Below, one piece after another: positions 7,721 to 14,818 of a DNA stretch of 64,000 bases. The position numbers and the translations under genes were made by a program. The notes below the pieces were generated by a model. That model was not told the origin of the DNA, made no database searches, and worked only from the letters and a program-made list of their open reading frames with translations. Source of the stretch: Chryseobacterium sp. ZHDP1 (GTDB taxonomy: Bacteria; Bacteroidota; Bacteroidia; Flavobacteriales; Weeksellaceae); assembly GCF_018603435.1 (NCBI RefSeq), contig NZ_CP075682.1:3348001-3412000 (forward strand). The letters run 5' to 3'. Each line of letters starts with the position of its first letter. Position 1 is the stretch's first letter.

Positions 7721-8254
7721 AAACACACGAGATTATTTTTTCGGTTTTATATGACCTAATCAAAGATAATTATTATAATCTGTTATCAATAGCGGTTACC
7801 GTAAATTGCAAAAATAAAATTACACTTCTTGTTTTTACTGGGAAAATCTTCAGCAATTTTTTTTGAAGTGAAATAATATGAATCGTTTTTTGAGATTTAA
7901 AATTAACGAAAGAATGTTTTTAATTCACAAATATTCTTTCTAATTTGTCAGAAAATTCTATTAGAGCATTTGAAGTTAAAATTAATAACGATTAAAGATA
8001 AAGAGCTATTAAAAAAACTCTTTTGTTAACATTCTGTAGATTATCAATATCTTTAAAGTAATCAACAATAATTTATTGAATTATTGACTACAGTAAAGAA
8101 GTAAATTAATAAAAAAAGCTGCCTATATTTTCGAAGTTACTGAAAAAAGTCACATCCAAACAATGAGGCTGAAATTAATGCTCAAAATAGTCGAAAAAGG
8201 CTGTGAGAATTTTAATGAATTTCAAAAGTTTTAAATTCAGAATATAACAAACAG

Positions 8255-8291
8255 AAAGGCTTAAACGTAAAATCCGTTTAAGCCTTTTGAT
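8255..8291 (+). terminator. Strong intrinsic terminator
   Basis: AAAGGCTTAAACG / CGTTTAAGCCTTT stem of 13 bp with a 7-base loop, then TTGATTTTT. It points to a plus-strand transcript from the region before it, although no intact gene is seen there. Confidence 0.7.
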
Positions 8292-8354
8292 TTTTGGTTA
8301 GTTTTCCATTGACCTCATATTTTTCAGACAGCTTTTTTAACTTTTACAATTATT

Positions 8355-8561
8355 TTAATTATCTTTCCTTGCTCTATAATAATTTACAACGTTAACTATT
8401 ACAGAAATTGCAAGTCCTTTTAAAAATGATAAAAGTAATATTTCTTTTATATTACCTTTATTATACTCATTATCATTATAAAAATAAATATCAATAATAA
8501 ATATAATAATTGTCAGAACCAAAGCTCCTAATAAAATGGTTCCAATTCTCTTTAAATTCAT
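8355..8561 (-). CDS. Small two-helix membrane protein
   Basis: A 68-aa protein with two predicted membrane helices: TILLGALVLTIIIFIIDIYF near residues 8-27 and LLLSFLKGLAISVIVNVVNY near 42-61, with a charged loop between and a basic tail (RARKDN). No family is recognised. It follows the 94-aa ORF by 21 bases on the same strand. A membrane partner or immunity-like role for the neighbouring array is possible but unsupported. Confidence 0.5.
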   Translation of the reverse strand: MNLKRIGTILLGALVLTIIIFIIDIYFYNDNEYNKGNIKEILLLSFLKGLAISVIVNVVNYYRARKDN

Positions 8562-8582
8562 ATCTATGGCTTATCTTTGATT

Positions 8583-8867
8583 TTATTGTATTTCCTTAAT
8601 AGTCGACATTAATTTATCAATTTTTCTTTTTCCATCACCCCAATCGAAAATTTGAGTGGGAAGTTTTGGATGTACTTCTACATTAAATTGAGAATCATTA
8701 ATAATTTTAATATCCATGATGGATCCCCAAGTATAAAGATTAATTGGAAATTTTACGGTATAATGAGATTCATTTCTGTCATAATTCCAATTAAGCTTTT
8801 CTAATGCAATTGGAATTATCTCTTTAATATTTGATTTAGGACTGGTATAATATTCAAAATTTTTCAT
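8583..8867 (-). CDS. 94-aa hypothetical protein
   Basis: Soluble-looking protein, start MKNFEYYTSPKSNIKE. The pattern of alternating strands (YTVKFPINLYTW, MDIKIINDSQFNVEVHP) and the conserved-looking PTQIFDWGDGKRKIDKLM ending suggest a small alpha/beta fold. No named family is recognised. It is probably co-transcribed with the membrane protein 21 bases downstream. Confidence 0.5.
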   Translation of the reverse strand: MKNFEYYTSPKSNIKEIIPIALEKLNWNYDRNESHYTVKFPINLYTWGSIMDIKIINDSQFNVEVHPKLPTQIFDWGDGKRKIDKLMSTIKEIQ

Positions 8868-9130
8868 AATAATATTAAATTTAAATTAGTACTAATGCAA
8901 TATAGAAAGTTTTCATATAAACCCCAAACAAAATCTTATCTATTTAAAAAATAATAGATAAGTAGAACAGGTTGCCAATCTTAGCGTTCACAGCTTAAGC
9001 ACCTATTGATGTTCTTTGAGGAAAAAAGTAATTATATCTCTTAAAAGTAGGTCTTAATAATTTTTTTTTGACACTGATGAAAAATTACTTTCTATTGAAA
9101 CTCCTCTTTAATTCGGATCACAATATTAAA
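8868..9130. other. Intergenic stretch with an array remnant
   Basis: No intact gene. It holds the decayed C-terminal remnant of the 203-aa family at 8944-9010. The rest is AT-rich and featureless up to the first 867-bp unit. Confidence 0.5.
8944..9010 (-). pseudogene. Decayed C-terminal remnant of the 203-aa array protein
   Basis: Read on the minus strand, the DNA gives AVNAKIGNLFYLSIIF then a stop. It aligns with SVSATIGHLFYSHYN, the end of the intact protein, and an in-frame TAA stands just before it. At the DNA level, AGTAGAACAGG and TTAGCGTTCACAG parallel the intact AGTAGAACAGG and GTAGCGCTTACAG. This is an old, diverged copy left of the fresh tandem array. Confidence 0.65.
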
Positions 9131-9175
9131 ATGAAAAAAAAATTGTCGTTTGAAAGCTCCCCCATACCAAAAAAA

Positions 9176-9196
9176 CAACCGCCATAAAGGCGGTTG
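9176..9196 (-). terminator. Terminator of array copy 1 (repeats in each unit)
   Basis: CAACCGCC-ATAAA-GGCGGTTG stem. The same hairpin occurs at 10043-10063, 10910-10930 and, in the partial unit, 11777-11797. Confidence 0.75.
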
Positions 9197-9231
9197 TAAC
9201 TTTATAAAACCTGAAGATCTATACCTAACTC

Positions 9232-9843
9232 TTAATTATAATGCGAGTAGAACAGGTGACCGATTGTAGCGCTTACAGAAGCTCCGGCTGCTCCTACAGC
9301 TACTCCCAGAGGACCTCCTAAAATTCCTCCGAAGACTCCGCCTACCCAGTCCTGGACTCCGATGTATCCAACAACCTGTTCTCTTGTCGGAGGTCTTCTC
9401 GTCACACTCTCTGTTGTGCTGTCAAGAAGATCAAGATATCCCGAACCTTCCTCAGAAGACCAAAGCTCCACTGAGCTTAGCAGGATAGAAGAAGTATCTT
9501 TGTACAACTGCATTTCTTTCTCATCAAGCTTTACTTCTTCGAACCTCTTGTTTAGGAATTCCTTATAATCAACATTGTCATTTTTCAAAAGGTAATCGAT
9601 ATCCTCTCTTAGAACAGTATCAAACTCTCCGGATATCCTGCCTTTAATCGAATCGACAATTTCAAAAGGACTATTAAAATTCAAGCCCTGAGCAAAAAGA
9701 TCCGCATTGTCCTTTCCATAAGTATCCACAAAGCCCTGAAGAACGATCTCTTTCTTCTGATCGGCAGTCATCTCTGCAGAAAGCCTAACGTTTTTCATAA
9801 TACCTCCAATCATCTCGTTGTGAATCTGACCATAATTTTCCAT
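9232..9843 (-). CDS. Array protein, copy 1: soluble domain plus glycine-rich hydrophobic tail
   Basis: A 203-aa protein of unrecognised family. Residues 1-145 are acidic, helical and without a signal peptide (start MENYGQIHNEMIGGIMKN; ends near TTESVTRRPPTREQVV). Residues about 150-195 are glycine/alanine-rich and hydrophobic with GxxxG spacing (DWVGGVFGGILGGPLGVAVG, then AAGASVSATIGHLFY), like a glycine zipper. Such tails occur in pore-forming peptides, class II bacteriocins and membrane-inserting proteins; any such role here is inference. A purine-rich ribosome site (AAAAAGATT) precedes the ATG. The gene has its own promoter-like box and terminator. Confidence 0.85.
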   Translation of the reverse strand: MENYGQIHNEMIGGIMKNVRLSAEMTADQKKEIVLQGFVDTYGKDNADLFAQGLNFNSPFEIVDSIKGRISGEFDTVLREDIDYLLKNDNVDYKEFLNKRFEEVKLDEKEMQLYKDTSSILLSSVELWSSEEGSGYLDLLDSTTESVTRRPPTREQVVGYIGVQDWVGGVFGGILGGPLGVAVGAAGASVSATIGHLFYSHYN

Positions 9844-9939
9844 AATCTTTTTTTTTACTTGTTTTTTAATATTAATTTTTACGATTTGTAGTAAATAAGA
9901 GCGTAAAGTGCCTAGGATTATCCCCCTTACTTACTGAAA

Positions 9940-9947
9940 CAAAGATA
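9940..9947 (-). promoter_or_regulatory. Promoter -7 box of array copy 1 (repeats in each unit)
   Basis: TATCTTTG on the minus strand fits TAnnTTTG and would give a 5' leader of about 90 bases. A TTG 14 bases upstream is closer than the usual 19-21. The same box occurs 867 bases on at 10807-10814 and again at 11674-11681. Confidence 0.5.
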
Positions 9948-10098
9948 GCCTCACGTGGCGTCAAAACTCGTCGTATTATATTTTATTAAAAAAAAAAATG
10001 AAAAAAAAATTGTCGTTTGAAAGCTCCCCCATACCAAAAGAACAACCGCCATAAAGGCGGTTGTAACTTTATAAAACCTGAAGATCTATACCTAACTC

Positions 10099-10710
10099 TT
10101 AATTATAATGCGAGTAGAACAGGTGACCGATTGTAGCGCTTACAGAAGCTCCGGCTGCTCCTACAGCTACTCCCAGAGGACCTCCTAAAATTCCTCCGAA
10201 GACTCCGCCTACCCAGTCCTGGACTCCGATGTATCCAACAACCTGTTCTCTTGTCGGAGGTCTTCTCGTCACACTCTCTGTTGTGCTGTCAAGAAGATCA
10301 AGATATCCCGAACCTTCCTCAGAAGACCAAAGCTCCACTGAGCTTAGCAGGATAGAAGAAGTATCTTTGTACAACTGCATTTCTTTCTCATCAAGCTTTA
10401 CTTCTTCGAACCTCTTGTTTAGGAATTCCTTATAATCAACATTGTCATTTTTCAAAAGGTAATCGATATCCTCTCTTAGAACAGTATCAAACTCTCCGGA
10501 TATCCTGCCTTTAATCGAATCGACAATTTCAAAAGGACTATTAAAATTCAAGCCCTGAGCAAAAAGATCCGCATTGTCCTTTCCATAAGTATCCACAAAG
10601 CCCTGAAGAACGATCTCTTTCTTCTGATCGGCAGTCATCTCTGCAGAAAGCCTAACGTTTTTCATAATACCTCCAATCATCTCGTTGTGAATCTGACCAT
10701 AATTTTCCAT
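10099..10710 (-). CDS. Array protein, copy 2
   Basis: Identical in all 203 residues to copy 1, with the same start, leader region and terminator. Nothing in this copy suggests divergence of function. Three equal copies, each as a separate transcription unit, point to a gene-dosage effect rather than new specificities. Confidence 0.85.
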   Translation of the reverse strand: MENYGQIHNEMIGGIMKNVRLSAEMTADQKKEIVLQGFVDTYGKDNADLFAQGLNFNSPFEIVDSIKGRISGEFDTVLREDIDYLLKNDNVDYKEFLNKRFEEVKLDEKEMQLYKDTSSILLSSVELWSSEEGSGYLDLLDSTTESVTRRPPTREQVVGYIGVQDWVGGVFGGILGGPLGVAVGAAGASVSATIGHLFYSHYN

Positions 10711-10965
10711 AATCTTTTTTTTTACTTGTTTTTTAATATTAATTTTTACGATTTGTAGTAAATAAGAGCGTAAAGTGCCTAGGATTATCCCCCTTACTTA
10801 CTGAAACAAAGATAGCCTCACGTGGCGTCAAAACTCGTCGTATTATATTTTATTAAAAAAAAAAATGAAAAAAAAATTGTCGTTTGAAAGCTCCCCCATA
10901 CCAAAAGAACAACCGCCATAAAGGCGGTTGTAACTTTATAAAACCTGAAGATCTATACCTAACTC

Positions 10966-11577
10966 TTAATTATAATGCGAGTAGAACAGGTGACCGATTG
11001 TAGCGCTTACAGAAGCTCCGGCTGCTCCTACAGCTACTCCCAGAGGACCTCCTAAAATTCCTCCGAAGACTCCGCCTACCCAGTCCTGGACTCCGATGTA
11101 TCCAACAACCTGTTCTCTTGTCGGAGGTCTTCTCGTCACACTCTCTGTTGTGCTGTCAAGAAGATCAAGATATCCCGAACCTTCCTCAGAAGACCAAAGC
11201 TCCACTGAGCTTAGCAGGATAGAAGAAGTATCTTTGTACAACTGCATTTCTTTCTCATCAAGCTTTACTTCTTCGAACCTCTTGTTTAGGAATTCCTTAT
11301 AATCAACATTGTCATTTTTCAAAAGGTAATCGATATCCTCTCTTAGAACAGTATCAAACTCTCCGGATATCCTGCCTTTAATCGAATCGACAATTTCAAA
11401 AGGACTATTAAAATTCAAGCCCTGAGCAAAAAGATCCGCATTGTCCTTTCCATAAGTATCCACAAAGCCCTGAAGAACGATCTCTTTCTTCTGATCGGCA
11501 GTCATCTCTGCAGAAAGCCTAACGTTTTTCATAATACCTCCAATCATCTCGTTGTGAATCTGACCATAATTTTCCAT
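10966..11577 (-). CDS. Array protein, copy 3
   Basis: Identical in all 203 residues to copies 1 and 2. On the minus strand it is the most upstream full copy; its promoter box is at 11674-11681 and the truncated fourth unit lies just beyond it. Each copy could be transcribed alone because every unit ends in a hairpin terminator. Confidence 0.85.
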   Translation of the reverse strand: MENYGQIHNEMIGGIMKNVRLSAEMTADQKKEIVLQGFVDTYGKDNADLFAQGLNFNSPFEIVDSIKGRISGEFDTVLREDIDYLLKNDNVDYKEFLNKRFEEVKLDEKEMQLYKDTSSILLSSVELWSSEEGSGYLDLLDSTTESVTRRPPTREQVVGYIGVQDWVGGVFGGILGGPLGVAVGAAGASVSATIGHLFYSHYN

Positions 11578-11731
11578 AATCTTTTTTTTTACTTGTTTTT
11601 TAATATTAATTTTTACGATTTGTAGTAAATAAGAGCGTAAAGTGCCTAGGATTATCCCCCTTACTTACTGAAACAAAGATAGCCTCACGTGGCGTCAAAA
11701 CTCGTCGTATTATATTTTATTAAAAAAAAAA

Positions 11732-11899
11732 ATGAAAAAAAAATTGTCGTTTGAAAGCTCCCCCATACCAAAAGAACAACCGCCATAAAGGCGGTTGTAA
11801 CTTTATAAAACCTGAAGATCTATACCTAACTCTTAATTATAATGCGAGTAGAACAGGTGACCGATTGTAGCACTTACAGAGGCTCCGGCTGCTCCTACA
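11732..11899 (-). pseudogene. Partial fourth unit: terminator and last 22 codons
   Basis: The 867-bp unit continues for 168 bases, then matches nothing in the unit after 11899. The coding part (11833-11899) holds only the C-terminal end of the protein. It has two differences from the full copies (A at 11872, G at 11881), and both are synonymous (AGC to AGT, GCT to GCC). The difference level suggests that this is an older copy that seeded or bounded the amplification. Confidence 0.85.
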
Positions 11900-11949
11900 A
11901 AAATAATTATACTTATTGAAAGTAACCATAATAATCGTTTTTTTAGATT

Positions 11950-12222
11950 TTATTGTAAACTTAATTCAGCTCTAGAGTAGCGCTTAAAAATTTGATTCTT
12001 TACCCATTGAATTCCACTTTGATAGGTGTCGTATGATTCAGAATCATTTTCATTAACATCCATAAACCATTCTAATTCTTTTCCGACTTTTTCCATTATG
12101 GTGAGTAAATATAATGCTCTTTTTTTGGTTAAATTCGTCGGTATAATGAACTCTTCTGCTCCTACGGTTTGCAACGCTTTTAGGTAATCAGCAAAATCAA
12201 TTTTAGAATTTTTGTTCTCCAT
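11950..12222 (-). CDS. 90-aa hypothetical protein
   Basis: Soluble helical protein, start MENKNSKIDFADYLKALQTV, with KKRALYLLTIMEKVGKELEW in the middle and QWVKNQIFKRYSRAEL at the end. It resembles small flavobacterial ORFs of unknown function. It begins right at the far edge of the truncated fourth array unit, so its 3' neighbourhood has been rearranged. The stop lies 51 bases from the array remnant. Confidence 0.5.
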   Translation of the reverse strand: MENKNSKIDFADYLKALQTVGAEEFIIPTNLTKKRALYLLTIMEKVGKELEWFMDVNENDSESYDTYQSGIQWVKNQIFKRYSRAELSLQ

Positions 12223-12417
12223 TAATAAGTTAAATGTTTATGGTAATTGCAAAAAGTCTGGAGACAAAAATAAGTATCTCATCTATATAGAACACATCAA
12301 ACATTCAGCAATAAAAAGAAAAACAATTTAATCTTATTATAGCCGAATGATTACTTAGTATCGGAATAAGTAAACCAATGGTAGTTTGTGGTTTGCTGTT
12401 TATTTTTTATTTCAACA

Positions 12418-12780
12418 TTACCATTGTTGAAATCTTATACCTATTTGATTGTCTTTTATTGCAAATTCCTTTGCCCCCCAAGGTCTGACTGTAACTTTGT
12501 TAAGGTTTGGGTGGAGCAAATTAGGATGAGATACGGATATTTGTGCAAAAACCTCCTCAATATTATTCGTTTCAAGTCTAATCTCTGGATAATGCTCTTT
12601 GGCTAATTGCTCGTCTTGAAACACCATAATTCTTATTCCGTCTTTTCCTAATACACAATAAGGTTGCGATATATTTAAATCTTTATGTTCGATGGAAAAT
12701 TGCAGACAGTCAACAAATAATTTAAGGCCGTCTGAAATGTCTGTATAAAATACACTGGCTACTAATTTTGTAAAATTCAT
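12418..12780 (-). CDS. VOC/glyoxalase-like protein
   Basis: A 120-aa protein with the vicinal-oxygen-chelate fold pattern: start MNFTKLVASVFYTDISDGLKL, a central strand-rich part (CVLGKDGIRIMVFQ), then IRLETNNIEEVFAQI and the ending VRPWGAKEFAIKDNQIGIRF, typical of glyoxalase/bleomycin-resistance relatives. The metal-binding residues are not clearly placed, so the substrate is unknown and it may be a non-enzymatic binding protein. It is a single gene with no obvious partner. Confidence 0.7.
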   Translation of the reverse strand: MNFTKLVASVFYTDISDGLKLFVDCLQFSIEHKDLNISQPYCVLGKDGIRIMVFQDEQLAKEHYPEIRLETNNIEEVFAQISVSHPNLLHPNLNKVTVRPWGAKEFAIKDNQIGIRFQQW

Positions 12781-12854
12781 AATTTGTAGTTATTGCTCCA
12801 AAATAGTTCTTATTCTTTTGTTAATTTTTGAATCGTTTTTGAGATTTATTAATA

Positions 12855-13227
12855 TTATTGCTTTCTTCGGTCTTCAATATATTTTATACTCACAATTTTA
12901 TCTCTAATAAATTCAGTTTTATTTCTTCGGTCAATAAAGACATCATCTGAGAGCCTATGAAAAAATTCGCTTTCAATTTTTTCTCCTGTAATTAAAGTTA
13001 TTATACCGTCAAAAGTACTCTCTTCTACTTTCCGAATATTTGTTTTTTAGATTTAGTATTAGATTAAAAAATAAAGCTACACTAGTGACCATAGTTGATA
13101 AGATAACCGCTGAGTAAATAATATCAATATATGTATTTCTCACTTCTATCTGTATTAAAATAAAACTCAAAAGAAACACTATTAAGAATAGAAGAGATGT
13201 CATATAGAGTAAATTTTTATTTTTCAT
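12855..13227 (-). pseudogene. Membrane-anchored small protein, broken by a 1-base frameshift
   Basis: The first frame (13227 to 13009) encodes 72 residues with two membrane helices (MTSLLFLIVFLLSFILIQIE; IIYSAVILSTMVTSVALFFN) and ends REYF-stop. Removing one T from the TTTT run at 13011-13014 (complement) joins it to an open frame that reads DGIITLITGEKIESEFFHRL and onward to a stop at 12855. The restored protein is 123 aa, with a short beta-rich C-terminal domain. This is either a true frameshift or a sequencing error in a short homopolymer. Confidence 0.5.
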
Positions 13228-13238
13228 CGAATCAAATA

Positions 13239-13844
13239 TTATTTTTTAATTACCATTTTCTTTATTTCTTCATTCGTATGATTATCAAGAATTTTAGCAT
13301 AACGATAAAATGTTGCTCTAGTCAAACCAAGTGGCTTGTAAATCTCCTCAGGAGCCTTGGTTGGATCTTTATACACAGATCGCATAATTATTAATTTAGA
13401 AATTGTTTCTTTAGTATAGCCCTTTGGTCTTCCCCCTAATCTACCTCGTGCCCTAGCAGATTGTAATCCAGCATTTGTTCTCTCCCGGATCAGCTCACGC
13501 TCATATTCAGATAAAGATGCCATCAAGTTTAAAAATAGACGACCATTAATAGTAGAAGTATCTACCCCATCCACAAGACCTTTTATTATTATTCCTTTAT
13601 CACTTAAACTTAGAACGAGATCAATAATATTTTTTAAGCTTCTACCTAATCTGTCCAATCGCCAAACATAAAGTTCATCACCTTCTCTGAACTGATCAAT
13701 CATTTTATCAAGTTCCGGACGATTTTTTGTTGTCCCGGAAATTTTCTCCTGATAAATTTTTTCGCAGCCAGCTTTTTCTAAAGCTTCAATTTGCAAATCT
13801 AGATTTTGATCCTTGGTAGAAACCCTTGCATATCCTATTTTCAT
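13239..13844 (-). CDS. Serine recombinase (resolvase/invertase)
   Basis: A 201-aa small serine recombinase. Catalytic Ser9 is in GYARVSTKDQ; the family motifs YVWRLDRLGRS and LMASLSEYERELIRERTNAG follow, then a long E-helix, GRLGGRPKG and a C-terminal helix-turn-helix (GLTRATFYRYAKIL). Such enzymes resolve transposon cointegrates or invert DNA between short dyad sites. Length and order are typical of Tn3-type resolvases/invertases. An imperfect inverted repeat just upstream (13899-13963) may be its site. No transposase partner is adjacent. Confidence 0.9.
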   Translation of the reverse strand: MKIGYARVSTKDQNLDLQIEALEKAGCEKIYQEKISGTTKNRPELDKMIDQFREGDELYVWRLDRLGRSLKNIIDLVLSLSDKGIIIKGLVDGVDTSTINGRLFLNLMASLSEYERELIRERTNAGLQSARARGRLGGRPKGYTKETISKLIIMRSVYKDPTKAPEEIYKPLGLTRATFYRYAKILDNHTNEEIKKMVIKK

Positions 13845-13898
13845 ATTTTGTTACATTAAACTCATACTCGATAAATTTATGAAACTTTGTTTTATAAT

Positions 13899-13963
13899 AT
13901 GAGATTTTGAGAAATAAAAATAAAAATTAAGTGATCAAACTCTTATAAATTATAAAATCTCAT
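13899..13963. repeat. Inverted repeat upstream of the serine recombinase
   Basis: ATGAGATTTT at 13899-13908 and its complement AAAATCTCAT at 13954-13963, 45 bases apart, lie between the recombinase and the LexA-like gene. The size and place fit a res/crossover site, or an operator. Confidence 0.45.
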
Positions 13964-13983
13964 AATCTACTGTTAAAATATAA

Positions 13984-14757
13984 TTAGTTTTTTGATAGTT
14001 TGTGATTTAACAGCTCAATATCCTTCCTTAAAACTAAAAACATATCCTTCAAGTTATAGTTTTCAAAGTTATCAGGTTCAAAATCGTTAGGGAAGATTCC
14101 TGAAGCATATTGCCATATCTCTACAATTTCGCTTAAAGATATATCATAAGGCTGGTAGAATGAATTATCGGCAGCAACAGTTATTGATTTTTCCTTTTTA
14201 GCTTTAAATCTTTTATAAGAAATACCATCATTCAAAGTCACAAAAACATAACTTTTGTTTGGTTTCAGGTCATCAATATTTTCAACATATTTTCCGATAA
14301 TATAAGAGCCATCTTTAAATGGTGGCATCGAATCTCCCTGAGCTGGAAAAGCTCTGTATTTTCCATTTGTAAGGAAGGGTAATGAAATCCTTTGTAAACT
14401 TTCAATATATTCTGGATCACTATAACCTGACAAATATCCCATAGATGCCTTCTGAGGGACAATTTCAATGCTGTTGTTTCCCAATTGATCTACGACCACT
14501 GGCAGGACAATCCTGTTGTCCGGTAGTTTCAATACATCTTCTAGCGGATATTTCCTAATATCCACAGTAAGAAGCAGATCAATACTTAAATTAAAATATT
14601 TCGAAATTCTGATGAGCAGCTCATAAGGAGCTTCCGAACGTCCGTCCTCATATTTAGAATAACGCACCCGGCTCATTAAAATTTGATCCGCAAGTTCCTG
14701 CTGTGATAAATTTTTCTGAGTCCTTAAAAACCTTATGTTATCTGAAAAAATCGACAT
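13984..14757 (-). CDS. LexA-like S24 repressor of the polymerase cassette
   Basis: A 257-aa protein starting MSIFSDNIRFLRTQ; a start 7 codons upstream would lie in the operator, so it is not used. It has an XRE-type HTH (NLSQQELADQILMSRVRYSK) and a C-terminal S24 domain with Ser143 (QGDSMPPF) and Lys182 (SYKRF), the LexA/UmuD catalytic dyad. At the usual Ala-Gly cleavage site the sequence is ASMGYLSGY, so Met replaces Ala. It diverges from the Y-family/DnaE pair with two palindromic sites between, and it probably represses both directions until RecA-stimulated cleavage. Close kin of UmuD are an alternative, but the HTH makes it a DNA-binding regulator. Confidence 0.8.
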   Translation of the reverse strand: MSIFSDNIRFLRTQKNLSQQELADQILMSRVRYSKYEDGRSEAPYELLIRISKYFNLSIDLLLTVDIRKYPLEDVLKLPDNRIVLPVVVDQLGNNSIEIVPQKASMGYLSGYSDPEYIESLQRISLPFLTNGKYRAFPAQGDSMPPFKDGSYIIGKYVENIDDLKPNKSYVFVTLNDGISYKRFKAKKEKSITVAADNSFYQPYDISLSEIVEIWQYASGIFPNDFEPDNFENYNLKDMFLVLRKDIELLNHKLSKN

Positions 14758-14758
14758 T

Positions 14759-14806
14759 GATACAAATTGTATCTGCAAATATATAAAAAATGATACAAAT
14801 AGTATC
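14759..14806. promoter_or_regulatory. Two SOS-type operators between repressor and polymerase genes
   Basis: GATACAAATTGTATC (14759-14773) is a perfect palindrome two bases from the repressor start codon. GATACAAATAGTATC (14792-14806) is a near-identical second copy. Their centres are 33 bp apart, about three helical turns. The second site abuts the -7 box TAATTTTG (14807-14814) of the plus-strand gene; a minus-strand -7 box TATATTTG (14783 down to 14776) lies between the two. Confidence 0.75.
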
Positions 14807-14818
14807 TAATTTTGTAAA

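Larger units (their letters stand above)
7630..8354. other. AT-rich intergenic stretch
   Basis: No gene of convincing length. It contains two hairpins (7683-7720 and 8255-8287). A 23-codon ORF at 8163-8234 just before the second hairpin may be the tail of a decayed gene. Composition is strongly AT-rich, unlike the chromosome to the right. Confidence 0.5.
9131..11731. repeat. Three tandem 867-bp units
   Basis: Units begin at 9131, 9998 and 10865, each 867 bp, head to tail. Each carries a promoter-like box, one 203-codon gene and a terminator. The three encoded proteins are identical residue for residue. The only base difference I found is A at 9173 in the first unit against G in the others. 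A fourth, cut-off unit follows from 11732. Such identity means very recent amplification or ongoing gene conversion. Confidence 0.95.

Noticed and set aside
8163..8234. 23-codon ORF before a terminator
   Set aside because: Too short and without a ribosome site; perhaps only a decayed gene tail.
9362..9568. Plus-strand ORF inside each array copy
   Set aside because: Antisense shadow of the 203-aa gene, repeated only because the unit is repeated.
9131..11731. Array read as a CRISPR-like or transposon-end structure
   Set aside because: Units are directly adjacent full genes with no spacers, no terminal inverted repeats and no transposase.
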